64,000 bases of DNA, from contig NZ_CP053896.1 in assembly GCF_013255915.1 (NCBI RefSeq), positions 2,418,001 through 2,482,000 of the forward strand, in the 5' to 3' direction. The stretch is from Providencia rettgeri. Lineage in GTDB: Bacteria > Pseudomonadota > Gammaproteobacteria > Enterobacterales > Enterobacteriaceae. This document shows, one piece after another, positions 18,661-27,104 of this stretch. The translations under genes and the position numbers were made by a program. Below the pieces are notes generated by a model. The model was not told the DNA's origin, did no database searches, and saw nothing but the letters and a program-made list of their open reading frames with translations. Each line of letters begins with the position of its first letter. Position 1 is the stretch's first letter.

Positions 18661-19932
18661 CTACTGGTTATAACAAATTGATTTCAAACGGTAAGCAATG
18701 ACTATGCCGATAAATAATATTCCAGCAATAAATAGCGCAACGCCATTCCAGCCAAAGTGTTGCCAAAATAAGCCACCAACCGTACCTGCAATACTTGACC
18801 CAGCGTAATAACTAAATAAATACAGAGAAGACGCTTGTCCACGTGCTCGTTTAGCTCTGCGTCCCACCCAGCTACTCGCTACAGAGTGCGCTGCAAAAAA
18901 GCCCGTTGTTAGTATTGTCATTCCTAGCAGCACTAACCAAACATTTGAATATAGTGTGATTAAAATACCAACTAACATCATAGTAATAGACGCTATGAGC
19001 ACTCGTCCAAGTCCATACTTGTGAATTAAACTTCCCGTTTTAGTCGCACTGTAAGTCCCTGTTAAATAAATAACGGATAACAAGCCAACAGTAGACTGAG
19101 AAAAAGAGTAAGGCGCTTCAAGTAAACGATATCCAATGTAGTTGTACATTGTGACAAAACCACCCATCAAAACAAAGCCTTCAATAAATAGAAAAGGTAA
19201 GCCTTTGTCTCTAAAGTGTAGATGCAAATTAACCCATAGATTCTTAGGTTTTAAAGAACTCGCACGAAAATGCTGAGAAGGGGGCAATAAGCGCCAAAAA
19301 CCAATAGCCGCGATCAAAGCTAACGAACCTAAAATCACAACGGCAACACGCCATGAATAAAAATCAGCAATCACTCCCGTCACCAAACGGCCGCTCATTC
19401 CACCCAATGAATTACCACTAATATATAACCCCATGGATAACGCAACATAACTTGGATGGATCTCTTCACTCAAATAAGTCATAGCGACAGCAGCAACGCC
19501 ACTTAGCGATAAACCGACTAATGCCCTCGCAATTAAGATCCCTTGCCAACTCTGCATGACTGAACTGAGCAGAGTAAATAGTGCAGCACAAGCCAATGCA
19601 ATAACCATCACATTTTTGCGGCCTATTGCATCTGAAATTGGCCCGGTAATCAGTAAACCTAATGCCATCAAGCCAGTACTCAGTGATAATGATAAGCTTG
19701 CAGTTGCAGGGGAAATATTAAAATCCTCTGACAGCATAGGTAATATTGGCTGAACAAAATATAGCAAAGCGAATGTGGCAAAGCCCACCGTAAAAAAAGA
19801 TAAGGTTACACGTAAGTACAGCGCATCATCTCTTTGTATATAATGTTTTTTGGGTGTGGTATTTCCCTGCAAGGGTGTTCTTATTCCTTCATTAGGCCGC
19901 TCAGATGTGAGGCTATTTTGTGAGTGTTCCAT
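18661..19932 (-). CDS. ynfM: MFS transporter YnfM
   Basis: 423-residue major facilitator protein with 12 predicted membrane helices. It shares long blocks with E. coli YnfM: ATFALLYFVQPILP, GPISDAIGRKNVMV, RALVGLSLSGVAAVAMTYLSEEIHPS, FFAAHSVASSWVGRRAKRARGQASSLYLF (split here for length). The N-terminal 40 residues are hydrophilic and variable. Substrate unknown. It is divergent from the LysR gene at 20058, the same arrangement as ynfM/ynfL in E. coli, so that regulator likely controls it. Confidence 0.93.
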   Translation of the reverse strand: MEHSQNSLTSERPNEGIRTPLQGNTTPKKHYIQRDDALYLRVTLSFFTVGFATFALLYFVQPILPMLSEDFNISPATASLSLSLSTGLMALGLLITGPISDAIGRKNVMVIALACAALFTLLSSVMQSWQGILIARALVGLSLSGVAAVAMTYLSEEIHPSYVALSMGLYISGNSLGGMSGRLVTGVIADFYSWRVAVVILGSLALIAAIGFWRLLPPSQHFRASSLKPKNLWVNLHLHFRDKGLPFLFIEGFVLMGGFVTMYNYIGYRLLEAPYSFSQSTVGLLSVIYLTGTYSATKTGSLIHKYGLGRVLIASITMMLVGILITLYSNVWLVLLGMTILTTGFFAAHSVASSWVGRRAKRARGQASSLYLFSYYAGSSIAGTVGGLFWQHFGWNGVALFIAGILFIGIVIAYRLKSICYNQ

Positions 19933-20057
19933 GTTTATTCCTTGTCATACCAACACGTTTGATTTCGATCAAAGAATAGAAACTTTCTAGTTTTTTGTCT
20001 AATATATTAATTATTAATAATAATACTTTAAACATATTAATGGGTATTAACCAAAAG

Positions 20058-20969
20058 ATGAGTATAGAACTTAGACATCTTCGATACTTTATTGCTGTCG
20101 CTGAAGAGCTTCATTTTGGCAAGGCAGCTGAACGTCTGCATATTTCACAGCCCCCTTTAAGCCAGCAAATACAAATGCTTGAAGAGAAAGTTAATGCAAA
20201 ATTGTTAGAAAGGAATAATCGAAACGTTGCGTTAACGCCTGCGGGGGCAATGTTCTTAAAAGAGGCATATCAAATTTTAGCTCAAGTCGATGCGGCTGCG
20301 ACAAAAGCAGCTCGCATGGAAAAAGGCGAACTTGGGGAGTTATCTATTGGATTTACGTCAACTACGCCATTTATGCACAAAGTTACCATGAGTTTACGGC
20401 AGTATCGGGAAGCTTACCCTGAAGTTTCTATTCATATGCATCAGATGAATACCAAACAACAGATAGCGCCATTAATTACGGGGCGAATTGATATTGGTAT
20501 TATGAGAAATACGGTGTTACCAGAACAATTGGATTACCAACTATTATTTAAAGAACCATTTATGGTTGCCGTCTATGAAGGCCATCCATTATTAGAATTT
20601 ATTGATGTTGGTGTTGATATTCAACAACTTGCTGATTATCCATTCATTTTCTTTGAACGTGATGTTGGTACCGCACTATATGATGAAATAAATCAATTGT
20701 TAACATCTGCGGGAGTGGTACCCACCATTTCTCAAGAAGCGGGGGAAGCCATGACCATTTTAGGATTAGTTTCCGCGGGAATGGGAATTTCTGTGATTAC
20801 AGAATCATTCACACGAATGAAAATTGATGGTGTAAAATACTTAAAACTCACTAATATTAATGCTTCATCTGAAGTTTGGTTAGTCTACAATACTCGTAGA
20901 ACATTACCTGCCGTAGCCAAAAAATTAACAAATCTTTTGATGGCCAACATTGTTGGCAACCAAGAGTGA
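20058..20969 (+). CDS. ynfL: LysR-type regulator YnfL
   Basis: 303 residues from the ATG at 20058 (MSIELRHLRYFIAVAEELHFGKAAERLHISQPPLSQQ), which aligns with the E. coli start; an in-frame extension to 19995 is unsupported. N-terminal winged helix-turn-helix (residues 1-60) and C-terminal effector-binding fold with GFTSTTPFMHKV and GEAMTILGLVSAGMGISV. RBS is poor (AAAAG). The 125-nt gap to ynfM is AT-rich and is the expected binding region. Confidence 0.92.
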   Translation: MSIELRHLRYFIAVAEELHFGKAAERLHISQPPLSQQIQMLEEKVNAKLLERNNRNVALTPAGAMFLKEAYQILAQVDAAATKAARMEKGELGELSIGFTSTTPFMHKVTMSLRQYREAYPEVSIHMHQMNTKQQIAPLITGRIDIGIMRNTVLPEQLDYQLLFKEPFMVAVYEGHPLLEFIDVGVDIQQLADYPFIFFERDVGTALYDEINQLLTSAGVVPTISQEAGEAMTILGLVSAGMGISVITESFTRMKIDGVKYLKLTNINASSEVWLVYNTRRTLPAVAKKLTNLLMANIVGNQE

Positions 20970-21060
20970 GCTAGTTCACATTTTCAATGTAAACGAAATC
21001 ATTCATACACAGATTAAGGCATAATAACTCATTGCTTTATAAAGGAATTGAATTATTACC

Positions 21061-22272
21061 ATGGTGAATCAAACTGGTCACATTGACCAAATCAAACAGT
21101 TAAATACGGGTATTGTATATCGTATCATTGATCAACATGGTCCAATTTCGCGTATTGCCTTGTCAAAACAGGCTCAGCTTGCGCCTGCCAGTATCACTAA
21201 AATTACACGTGAACTTATGGATGCTCACTTAATCAAAGAGTTAGAGTTTCCAGTGCTTGGTTTACGTGGGCGTCCAGCTGTAGGGCTGGTAATTGAAAGT
21301 GAAGGGTGGCAATTTCTAGCGATCCGTATTGAAGGCCAGAAACTGATTATTTCCTTGAAAGAAATTAACGCAGTTACCTTGGCTCAAACAGAATATCCAT
21401 TCACACCGTTAGGCAATAGTGAATTCATGGATTCGCTTACTGAATTAATCAGTCAATTTTTTGCTAGCAATCAAAAAATATTAGAAAGAGTCACTGCAAT
21501 TAGCATTCTTATTGATGGTATATTAGATCCTCATACAGGTGTTATTTATCAGCATCCATCTTTTAAAATCCACCAACTGGCCATAGCGGAATCTCTTACC
21601 AAGCAAACCGGTTTACCAGTTTATTTACACCCTCCTGTGGATGCTTTAGCGTTAATGGATCATTTCTCTCATCAAGAGAAAAGAAAAGAAAAAAATATTA
21701 TTTACTTACAGCTACAAGATGTTGTTAATGTCATGGTGCTAAGCCATGGAACAACATTAGATACAAATACCCATCGGCCTATTTTATTCGGCCATACCCA
21801 ATGTGAACCTTGTAACCATAACTTTTGCTATTGTGGTAGCGATGGTTGCTTAGAAACCCAAACTTCTATTCCTGCAATATTACACCTAGCTGAAAGTTTG
21901 CTAATAAACTACCCTGATTCGCATTTACATCAGAAAAATATCTCAATTGATAACATTTGCTCTGGAGCAATATCAAACGATAGCCTTTGTGTTTATCTTA
22001 TTAATCAGGTTGCTCAACGGTTGGCAAAACCATTAGGATTGATGGTGAATTTATTGGGGAGCGAGCTAATTTTGGTAAACTCCCCATTGAATCAAGATTC
22101 TGAGTTATTTTTAGAATGTTTACATAATCATATAAACAAACATACGATCCATCTATATTCATCTAATTTAGTAATAGAAAAATCCATATTTACCGTTAAG
22201 GATAGTGAAACGTCATTAATACAGAGAGCGTTATATGATGGTTCTCTACTACTACAACTATTACAAGGCTAA
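21061..22272 (+). CDS. mlc: ROK-family transcriptional repressor Mlc, diverged
   Basis: 403 residues (E. coli Mlc 406). Mlc represses glucose PTS and maltose genes and is released by binding unphosphorylated EIICB-Glc at the membrane. The N-terminal HTH (GHIDQIKQLNTGIVYRIIDQHGPISRIALS, residues ~6-35, and LAPASITKITREL) is well conserved, as is the zinc site GHTQCEPCNHNFCYCGSDGCLE and the C-terminal YDGSLLLQLLQG. The middle ROK core is strongly diverged: where E. coli has a DHNVGAGVI-type glycine loop this protein has LQDVVNVMVLSHG. Gene order ynfL-mlc-bioD2 matches E. coli. Confidence 0.92.
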   Translation: MVNQTGHIDQIKQLNTGIVYRIIDQHGPISRIALSKQAQLAPASITKITRELMDAHLIKELEFPVLGLRGRPAVGLVIESEGWQFLAIRIEGQKLIISLKEINAVTLAQTEYPFTPLGNSEFMDSLTELISQFFASNQKILERVTAISILIDGILDPHTGVIYQHPSFKIHQLAIAESLTKQTGLPVYLHPPVDALALMDHFSHQEKRKEKNIIYLQLQDVVNVMVLSHGTTLDTNTHRPILFGHTQCEPCNHNFCYCGSDGCLETQTSIPAILHLAESLLINYPDSHLHQKNISIDNICSGAISNDSLCVYLINQVAQRLAKPLGLMVNLLGSELILVNSPLNQDSELFLECLHNHINKHTIHLYSSNLVIEKSIFTVKDSETSLIQRALYDGSLLLQLLQG

Positions 22273-22414
22273 AACAATTCGATAATATTTATACTATCGT
22301 ACACAAAATTGAGCTAACGCAAACTTCTCACTTACCCATTCCAATAAACTGAATCCATATCATTTTTGCAGCTTATTGCTGTATAAGTCTGTCACTTCAG
22401 GATAGAAAAAGACC

Positions 22415-23089
22415 ATGATCAATCTATTTGTTACCGGGACAGATACAGATGTCGGGAAGACAGTATCGACGCTTGCCATCCTGCAAGCACTAAATAGCCA
22501 AGGAATTAAAGCCGTGGGCTATAAACCTATTGCGGATCAATGCATTGATACCCCTGAAGGAATCAGAAATAAAGATGCATTGCTAATCCACAGTGTTTCT
22601 CAAGACCTTGTTTCCTATGATGAAGTTAATCCTGTGCGTATCACAGATAATTACAGTCATGAAAATAGCATTGATTTTAATAAAATAAAGCATGGGTTAG
22701 ACCATTTACATCATCAATGCGATATGGTTGTTATCGAAGGTAATGGGGGATGGCGCTATCTACTTGATGATAATACTTTTTATGCGGACTGGTTAAAAGA
22801 TCAGCCGGTCGGTGTTATCTTAGTCGTCGGTATTCAACATGGCTGTGTTAATCATGCATTATTAACCGCTGATGCAATTCGAGCCGATGGGTTACCATTA
22901 ATAGGTTGGATGGCAAACCGCATCAACCCAGGGTTGGCACACTACGCCCAAATAATTGACCGGTTGCAACATCATATTAAGGCTCCATTAATTGGAGAAA
23001 TTCCATATTTATTGCGCCCTGAAGAAAAAGAGTTAGGGCATTACCTCAATACAGATAAACTGCAAGAACTTATCGCTATTCCTAACTAA
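22415..23089 (+). CDS. bioD2: Dethiobiotin synthetase 2 (YnfK)
   Basis: ATP-dependent carboxylase-type synthetase of the BioD family, 224 residues; the second BioD paralogue of enterobacteria. P-loop GTDTDVGKT (residues 8-16), KPIADQC, and the VVIEGNGGW motif (residues ~108-116) in the place of the usual EGAGG. The substitution of NGG for AGG is worth noting but the fold is intact. It follows mlc as in E. coli. ATG at 22415 has a modest RBS (AGGATAG). Confidence 0.9.
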   Translation: MINLFVTGTDTDVGKTVSTLAILQALNSQGIKAVGYKPIADQCIDTPEGIRNKDALLIHSVSQDLVSYDEVNPVRITDNYSHENSIDFNKIKHGLDHLHHQCDMVVIEGNGGWRYLLDDNTFYADWLKDQPVGVILVVGIQHGCVNHALLTADAIRADGLPLIGWMANRINPGLAHYAQIIDRLQHHIKAPLIGEIPYLLRPEEKELGHYLNTDKLQELIAIPN

Positions 23090-23103
23090 TTGCTTAATAA
23101 GCA

Positions 23104-23140
23104 ATAAAGAAAAAGGGCGCCATCATCAAATAGCGCCCTT
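23104..23140 (-). terminator. Intrinsic terminator of the ynfB-ynfD unit
   Basis: Perfect 8-bp GC-rich stem AAGGGCGC (23113-23120) / GCGCCCTT (23133-23140), followed on the minus strand by TTTTTCTTT. It lies between the converging bioD2 and ynfD; on the plus strand the T-run is poor, so it serves mainly the minus-strand genes. Confidence 0.85.
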
Positions 23141-23160
23141 GATTCTATCTAAATTGTAAC

Positions 23161-23394
23161 CTAGTGACGAGTATAAATGATTTTATAAGAATCATTTTGG
23201 CAGTGCCCGACAACTTGGCCTTTAGACGAGTCAACTTCATCATTAGGCACTGCAACCAAACTAAAGTTATCAGCAGGAACGCCATTATTGATAATCTTTT
23301 GTTTGATTTCCTCAATCACACTTTCACATGAAGCTTGGGCAAAAACTGGCACTAGCACCAGTGCAAATAAGGGTAACAACAATTTCTTTTTCAT
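23161..23394 (-). CDS. ynfD: DUF1161 small secreted protein YnfD
   Basis: 77 residues from the ATG at 23394, which has a strong RBS (AAGGAGAG, 5 nt spacing). Signal peptide MKKKLLLPLFALVLVPVFAQA, then the DUF1161 domain with SCESVIEEIKQKIINNGV and VVGHCQNDSYKIIYTR; the two cysteines probably form a disulphide in the periplasm. Function unknown. It follows ynfB closely on the same strand. Confidence 0.88.
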   Translation of the reverse strand: MKKKLLLPLFALVLVPVFAQASCESVIEEIKQKIINNGVPADNFSLVAVPNDEVDSSKGQVVGHCQNDSYKIIYTRH

Positions 23395-23439
23395 CTTCTC
23401 TCCTTGATCAACAGCTCCATAAGACAACCTATTATAAGG

Positions 23440-23811
23440 TTATGGATTATTAATTGGACGGCCATTACTTACATCAAGGCAACGTTTAGTGCTCGGTTCC
23501 CAGTAAGCATTTAGATTGAGACTTTTTTCGCATTTATCTTTTGCATCAAAAGCCTGATCTACTTTATCAAACTCTTTTTCGGTACGAGTATTAACCTTTT
23601 TGCGCAACATACGGGTATCATCCCATTGTTCCTTTTCTTGACGCGCTTGCTCTTTATTAAGAGAGTCATCGCCTTTGCCCACAGAAACGCAAGTACTGCC
23701 TGCAGTGCATGATGTCGTGGATTGTGCCGCAGAAGACGATGTAGCCCAAAGTAAAGGGAGACATAAACAAATCGCAGTTAAGCCAGTTTTCAACATTTTG
23801 TGTGAACTCAT
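23440..23811 (-). CDS. ynfB: DUF1283 (UPF0482) periplasmic protein YnfB
   Basis: 123 residues with an N-terminal signal peptide ([20 protein letters not shown]). The conserved block [24 protein letters not shown] and the tail [17 protein letters not shown] match E. coli YnfB; two cysteines (DKCEKS and KRCLD) may pair. A second cysteine pair in [12 protein letters not shown] near the mature N-terminus is an addition. Function unknown. Confidence 0.9.
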   Translation of the reverse strand: MSSHKMLKTGLTAICLCLPLLWATSSSAAQSTTSCTAGSTCVSVGKGDDSLNKEQARQEKEQWDDTRMLRKKVNTRTEKEFDKVDQAFDAKDKCEKSLNLNAYWEPSTKRCLDVSNGRPINNP

Positions 23812-23893
23812 GTAAATTCCTTACTAAACAGGACCGATAACCTGAGTATAGCTAAAAAAGTGTCAGTGCGTCTGTATAGAATAGTACTAAAAA

Positions 23894-24643
23894 TTAAATC
23901 TGTTTATGTACTGTTAAACCTGCAAAAGTTTGGCAAACAGGCATCAATTCTAATGTATTTACATTCATATGTGCAGGTAATGTGGCAACCCAGTATACCG
24001 TTTCCGCGATATCTTCAGGGGTTAGAGCGTCAGCGCCTTGATAAGTACTAGCCGCTTTATCATCATCTCCTTTAAAGCGAATATTTGAGAATTCTGTTCC
24101 ACCGACTAGGCCTGGTTCAATATCAGTCACTCGGATTTTTTTCCCCTGTAAATCAGCACGTAAACCAAGTGAAAACTGTTTAACAAAGGCTTTGGTTGCA
24201 CCGTAAACATTGCCACCTTTGTAAGGCCAGCTCGCCGCCGTAGAGCCAATATTAATAATATGACCGTGATTGTTGGCAACCATGCCTTGCAATACTTCGT
24301 AGGTCATATTGATTAAACCTTTGGTATTCGTATTAATCATAACGTCCCAATCATCAGGATTGGCGTCAAATGCAGGTTCTAAACCTAATGCTAAACCTGC
24401 ATTATTCACTAAAACATCGATTTTTTTGAGGTGTGCAGGTAAATTTGCAATCGAATCATGGATGGCTTTTCTATCTTGGATATCTAAAGTTAACGGATAA
24501 AATTTATCACCTAACTCTTTATGGAGGGCTTCTAAACGTTCTGTTCTACGTCCTGTACCAATAACAGTGTAATTATGTTTGATAAATCGACGGGCAATTG
24601 ATTCACCAAAACCAGAAGAAGCACCCGTTACTAAAATAATCAT
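23894..24643 (-). CDS. ydfG: NADP-dependent 3-hydroxy acid / L-allo-threonine dehydrogenase YdfG
   Basis: Short-chain dehydrogenase acting on 3-hydroxy acids such as L-allo-threonine and L-serine and, in E. coli, on malonic semialdehyde. 249 residues from the ATG at 24643 (MIILVTGASSGFGES, as in E. coli; RBS GAGG 7 nt upstream). Cofactor loop TGASSGFGE, NNAGLALG, the catalytic serine in IGSTAAS, and the catalytic YGATK pair (Y-x3-K). The tail THLELMPVCQTFAGL-type segment and VHKQI end match the family. Confidence 0.94.
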   Translation of the reverse strand: MIILVTGASSGFGESIARRFIKHNYTVIGTGRRTERLEALHKELGDKFYPLTLDIQDRKAIHDSIANLPAHLKKIDVLVNNAGLALGLEPAFDANPDDWDVMINTNTKGLINMTYEVLQGMVANNHGHIINIGSTAASWPYKGGNVYGATKAFVKQFSLGLRADLQGKKIRVTDIEPGLVGGTEFSNIRFKGDDDKAASTYQGADALTPEDIAETVYWVATLPAHMNVNTLELMPVCQTFAGLTVHKQI

Positions 24644-24763
24644 TGAAAACCTCATAGTTGTTATTGTCGTGTTAGCGTGATTTCATTTTAACGCTATCTA
24701 TTGGGAACCACAAAAATTGTTACAACCCCAATTTTTCTTTATTAGGTTCTAAGGTGATATCCC

Positions 24764-24979
24764 ATGTTATTTCACCAGTTCTTTTATCACCTAATTATAG
24801 ATTTAGTGAGTGAGAAGGATGCCTGTTTTCATCTATTATCATGTTTTTATTTTTCCCTTCAGAATCTTGGTTTCGACAGCGCTGGAACAGCATTAATTTT
24901 ATTCTTAATATCATTTATAGGATTATTTCACATAAAAAATGTTATTTGTAAAAAACTCAACATAAAAAAAGATAATTAA
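24764..24979 (+). CDS. Hypothetical small membrane protein near dif
   Basis: 71 residues, no family recognised. The open frame has a plausible RBS (AAGGTGAT, about 7 nt before ATG) and a C-terminal hydrophobic segment (ALILFLISFIGLFHI) followed by a lysine-rich end, so it could be a small inner-membrane protein. Phenylalanine and leucine content is high and base composition is AT-rich, so a chance frame is also possible. An inverted repeat AGACCTT/AAGGTCT (24990-24996 and 25014-25020) follows it. Confidence 0.35.
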   Translation: MLFHQFFYHLIIDLVSEKDACFHLLSCFYFSLQNLGFDSAGTALILFLISFIGLFHIKNVICKKLNIKKDN

Positions 24980-25029
24980 TTTTTTGTTAAGACCTTCAAG
25001 CTTTGATTACGCTAAGGTCTCGCTGATGA

Positions 25030-25143
25030 ATTCGCCAACGTGTGGCGGGTTATGCAGATGATGGAAATAACATCGATTTAGAGCCTAAACAAGCCAACAC
25101 GATTAACCAGCCAGAACGCTGGATTCCTTCATTTCATACTTAG
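25030..25143 (+). other. Short open remnant ending at dif
   Basis: A frame with two stop codons just upstream reads QRVAGYADDGNNIDLEPK and on to PERWIPSFHT, terminating with a TAG whose last base is the first base of dif. It has no start codon and looks like the 3' remains of a coding sequence. I do not recognise the family. It could be part of an element once inserted at dif or a degraded chromosomal gene. Confidence 0.3.
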
Positions 25144-25170
25144 GTTCGCATAATGCATATTATGTTAAAT
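25143..25170 (+). other. dif: dif site (XerC/XerD chromosome dimer resolution)
   Basis: 28 bp with the XerC arm GGTTCGCATAA, 6-bp centre TGCATA and XerD arm TTATGTTAAAT. It differs from the E. coli dif at only two positions (T for G at base 4, C for T at base 14). XerD-arm identity is complete. It lies about 7.3 kb from tus/Ter, on the side towards which both Ter sites present their blocking face, as expected for the terminus midpoint. Confidence 0.95.
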
Positions 25171-25657
25171 AGAGTACTTCTTCAAACCAACCGACCTGAT
25201 ATTCAGCTAACATATGTGAGGTTTGGATTGCCCATTTTAAGCCATTCGGCCAATATGCATCGCTCGCTCCTGCATCAACAAATAGTTGGGAATCTTGCCC
25301 TGCTGCATCCCTTGCAGCTTCAACAATTGCGCGGTCTAATTGTTGGTCATTACAGCGGCCAAACGGTCCCCAGCCAATTTTAAATGCTTTAAATCCTAAT
25401 GACTTATATTCTAGGATCACCTTGTGCATAACATCTGGCTTTTCCATCAGCAACGAACAATAAGGTTGAACTTTTGACCGGTAGTTACCACCCAATAGAG
25501 TACTCACCGGTAGCCCCGTTGCTTTACCTAAAATATCCCACAGTGCAATGTCGATCCCGCTAATTGTGTGTGTTAGTGTACCTCCACGCCCCATCCAAAA
25601 AGTATTTTGTCTTAACTTTTCAGATACTCGCTCCGGCTGCAATGCACTTTCACCAAT
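25171..25657 (-). pseudogene. Internal fragment of an enolase-superfamily (mandelate racemase/MLE-like) gene
   Basis: The frame gives about 160 residues typical of the middle of a mandelate racemase-like enzyme: IGESALQPERVSEKLRQNTF, WMGRGGTLTHTISGIDIALW, LLGGNYRSKVQPYCSLL, GFKAFKIGWGPFG (K-x-G strand) and FVDAGASDAYW (metal-ligand aspartate), ending in GWFEE. After WFEE the homology stops 7 nt from dif. The N-terminal capping domain is missing at the other end, where the sequence changes to an antisense GntR gene. Without its ends (a full enzyme has ~370-400 residues) it cannot be functional. The long open frame 25160-25795 is a composite of this fragment and antisense sequence. Confidence 0.8.
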
Positions 25658-26296
25658 GTAGTTGACAGGTTGGTTGAAGCTGCCACTCGTGATTATATTT
25701 TGCCCGGTGATCGTATTGTTGAAAAAGAAATAGCTGAAAAAATGAACGTAAGCCGCGTTCCAGTTAGAGAAGCTCTTCGCGTTCTCGAAAGCCAAGGTAT
25801 TGTTATCAACGAGCCTTTTAAAGGTATTCGCATGGCTCCCGTTTCTGAAGCGCGTCTTGATGAGCTTATAGAGGTAAGAGTTCTATTAGAATTACATGCC
25901 GTTAGACGATTTATTTATCAGAAAAAGCATTTAGATACGCAATGTGTCACTGAGTTAACAGAATGCATTAATCAAATGACCAAAGCGGCAACACTCGAAG
26001 ATAGCTATCTTTTTTCTTTAAGCGATGTCCATTTTCATCGTACATTATGTGAACTAAGCGGTAATAAGACATTAACGTCTTTATGGGAAAATGTGGCAAA
26101 ACAACTCACTATTATTATTGGAATATCAACATTCACTAAGCCAATGGAAGAAATTATCCAAGAACACCATGTGCTATTAGATAAAATTCGTACGGGTGAT
26201 TTACCGCTATTAGAGAAAGAAATTAAAGAACATATCCGTAATCAGAATAAAAAAGTTAATTTCAATCTAGCCGTCAATAAAAAAAGAGAACAATAG
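25652..26296 (+). pseudogene. GntR/FadR-type regulator lacking a proper 5' end
   Basis: Winged HTH (DRIVEKEIAEKMNVSRVPVREALRVL, split for length: DRIVEKEIAEKMNV and SRVPVREALRVLESQ) and an FCD effector domain with the histidine-rich metal site typical of the FadR subgroup (HFHRTL, EEHH-like QEHHVLL, IKEHI). The homologous reading continues upstream to TNVVDRLVEA at 25652, but no ATG or GTG occurs in frame before a stop at 25613-25615; the only candidate is TTG at 25670 with no spaced RBS. The 5' end has apparently been lost at the junction with the racemase fragment. The remaining frame is intact to its stop, so rescue by a rare start is possible. GntR regulators next to mandelate racemase-like genes commonly control sugar-acid catabolism. 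Confidence 0.65.
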
Positions 26297-26384
26297 AGCC
26301 ACCAGCAATAACAATCGACAACTTATACTACCATGCTCTGTTTTTTTAGATGTTGAAGAAAGGGAAATGTGAATTATCCTATCA

Positions 26385-26419
26385 GGGTGATGAGGTTATT
26401 GAATAGAACCTCTTCACCC
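26385..26419. repeat. 13-bp inverted repeat (one mismatch)
   Basis: GGGTGATGAGGTT (26385-26397) and AACCTCTTCACCC (26407-26419) with a 9-nt loop. It lies between the GntR remnant and a convergent gene; no T-run follows, so it is a terminator candidate without the usual tail. Otherwise 26297-26488 shows nothing recognisable. Confidence 0.5.
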
Positions 26420-26488
26420 TCCCGAAGATAAATATCTTTTTCACGAATAACTTAAACAATTGTTTCTTAAAGAGTCCATTATTAATAT

Positions 26489-27022
26489 TTAATGTCGTTT
26501 CATAATTTTGATTGAGCGAGTTTTTTGGCTATATCCTAGCGTATTGTGCGAACCGCCCATCTCTGTATGGTATTTTCCTGTATAATTATCGCCTTCGTAA
26601 AAACGGACAATCCAGCCGTCAGGGATAGTATAAGAGGCTATTTTATCTGAGAAATGGTGACGAGAAAGATACGGAATATCGTCAAATACTTCGATATAAT
26701 CGCCCTTTTGCCACGATTTAGCGTAAACAATTAGGCTTTCTTCAATATATTGATCACCAAACGATAATTTACTGGTGCTGCATTTCGCATCTTGAGCTTT
26801 ACAGAAAATACTGCCTTGCCCTTGCCCTAATTCACAGCGTCGAGAGGTTTTGTGTCGCGCTGTTTGTTCAGACATTGCAGCTTCTGCATAGAAATTAGAA
26901 AAAGGAGATAAAGCGCAAACATGCACAACAACAGAATCATTACGGGATGGTTTCCCATGATAATTAGATTTTGCGACAGTAAAACTACTGAATAACAATA
27001 ATAATAACGCAATCTTTTTCAT
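26489..27022 (-). CDS. Secreted protein with C-terminal beta/gamma-crystallin-like motif
   Basis: 177 residues. Signal peptide MKKIALLLLLFSSFTVAKS; the mature part has four cysteines (HVCALS, RRCELG, IFCKAQ, AKCSTS) likely to pair in the periplasm. The C-terminal third reads IPDGWIVRFYEGDNYTGKY and ends TRSIKI, which resembles a beta/gamma-crystallin Greek-key motif (a Y/F/W-x-x-x-x-F/Y-x-G pattern). Function unknown. RBS and start are standard (lysine-rich signal start). The call rests on motif reading only. Confidence 0.6.
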   Translation of the reverse strand: MKKIALLLLLFSSFTVAKSNYHGKPSRNDSVVVHVCALSPFSNFYAEAAMSEQTARHKTSRRCELGQGQGSIFCKAQDAKCSTSKLSFGDQYIEESLIVYAKSWQKGDYIEVFDDIPYLSRHHFSDKIASYTIPDGWIVRFYEGDNYTGKYHTEMGGSHNTLGYSQKTRSIKIMKRH

Positions 27023-27104
27023 TTTTGAGGTCTTTTAATGATTTGAATAGCGTAAAATTACAATTACTTAATGCAAATCACTAGCGGAACACTCTGATTA
27101 AAAA

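Noticed and set aside
24716-24730. Possible third Ter-like core (TTGTTACAACCCC)
   Set aside because: Only GTTACAAC is shared; the flanking ATA/TTTA and G-C6 positions do not match.
24980-25020. Terminator after the small ORF
   Set aside because: A 7-bp inverted repeat exists but the loop is 17 nt and there is no T-run.
25160-25795. Single 211-codon gene running across dif and the GntR start
   Set aside because: The N-terminal third is antisense to the GntR gene and the C-terminus reads into dif; only the middle has protein-family similarity.
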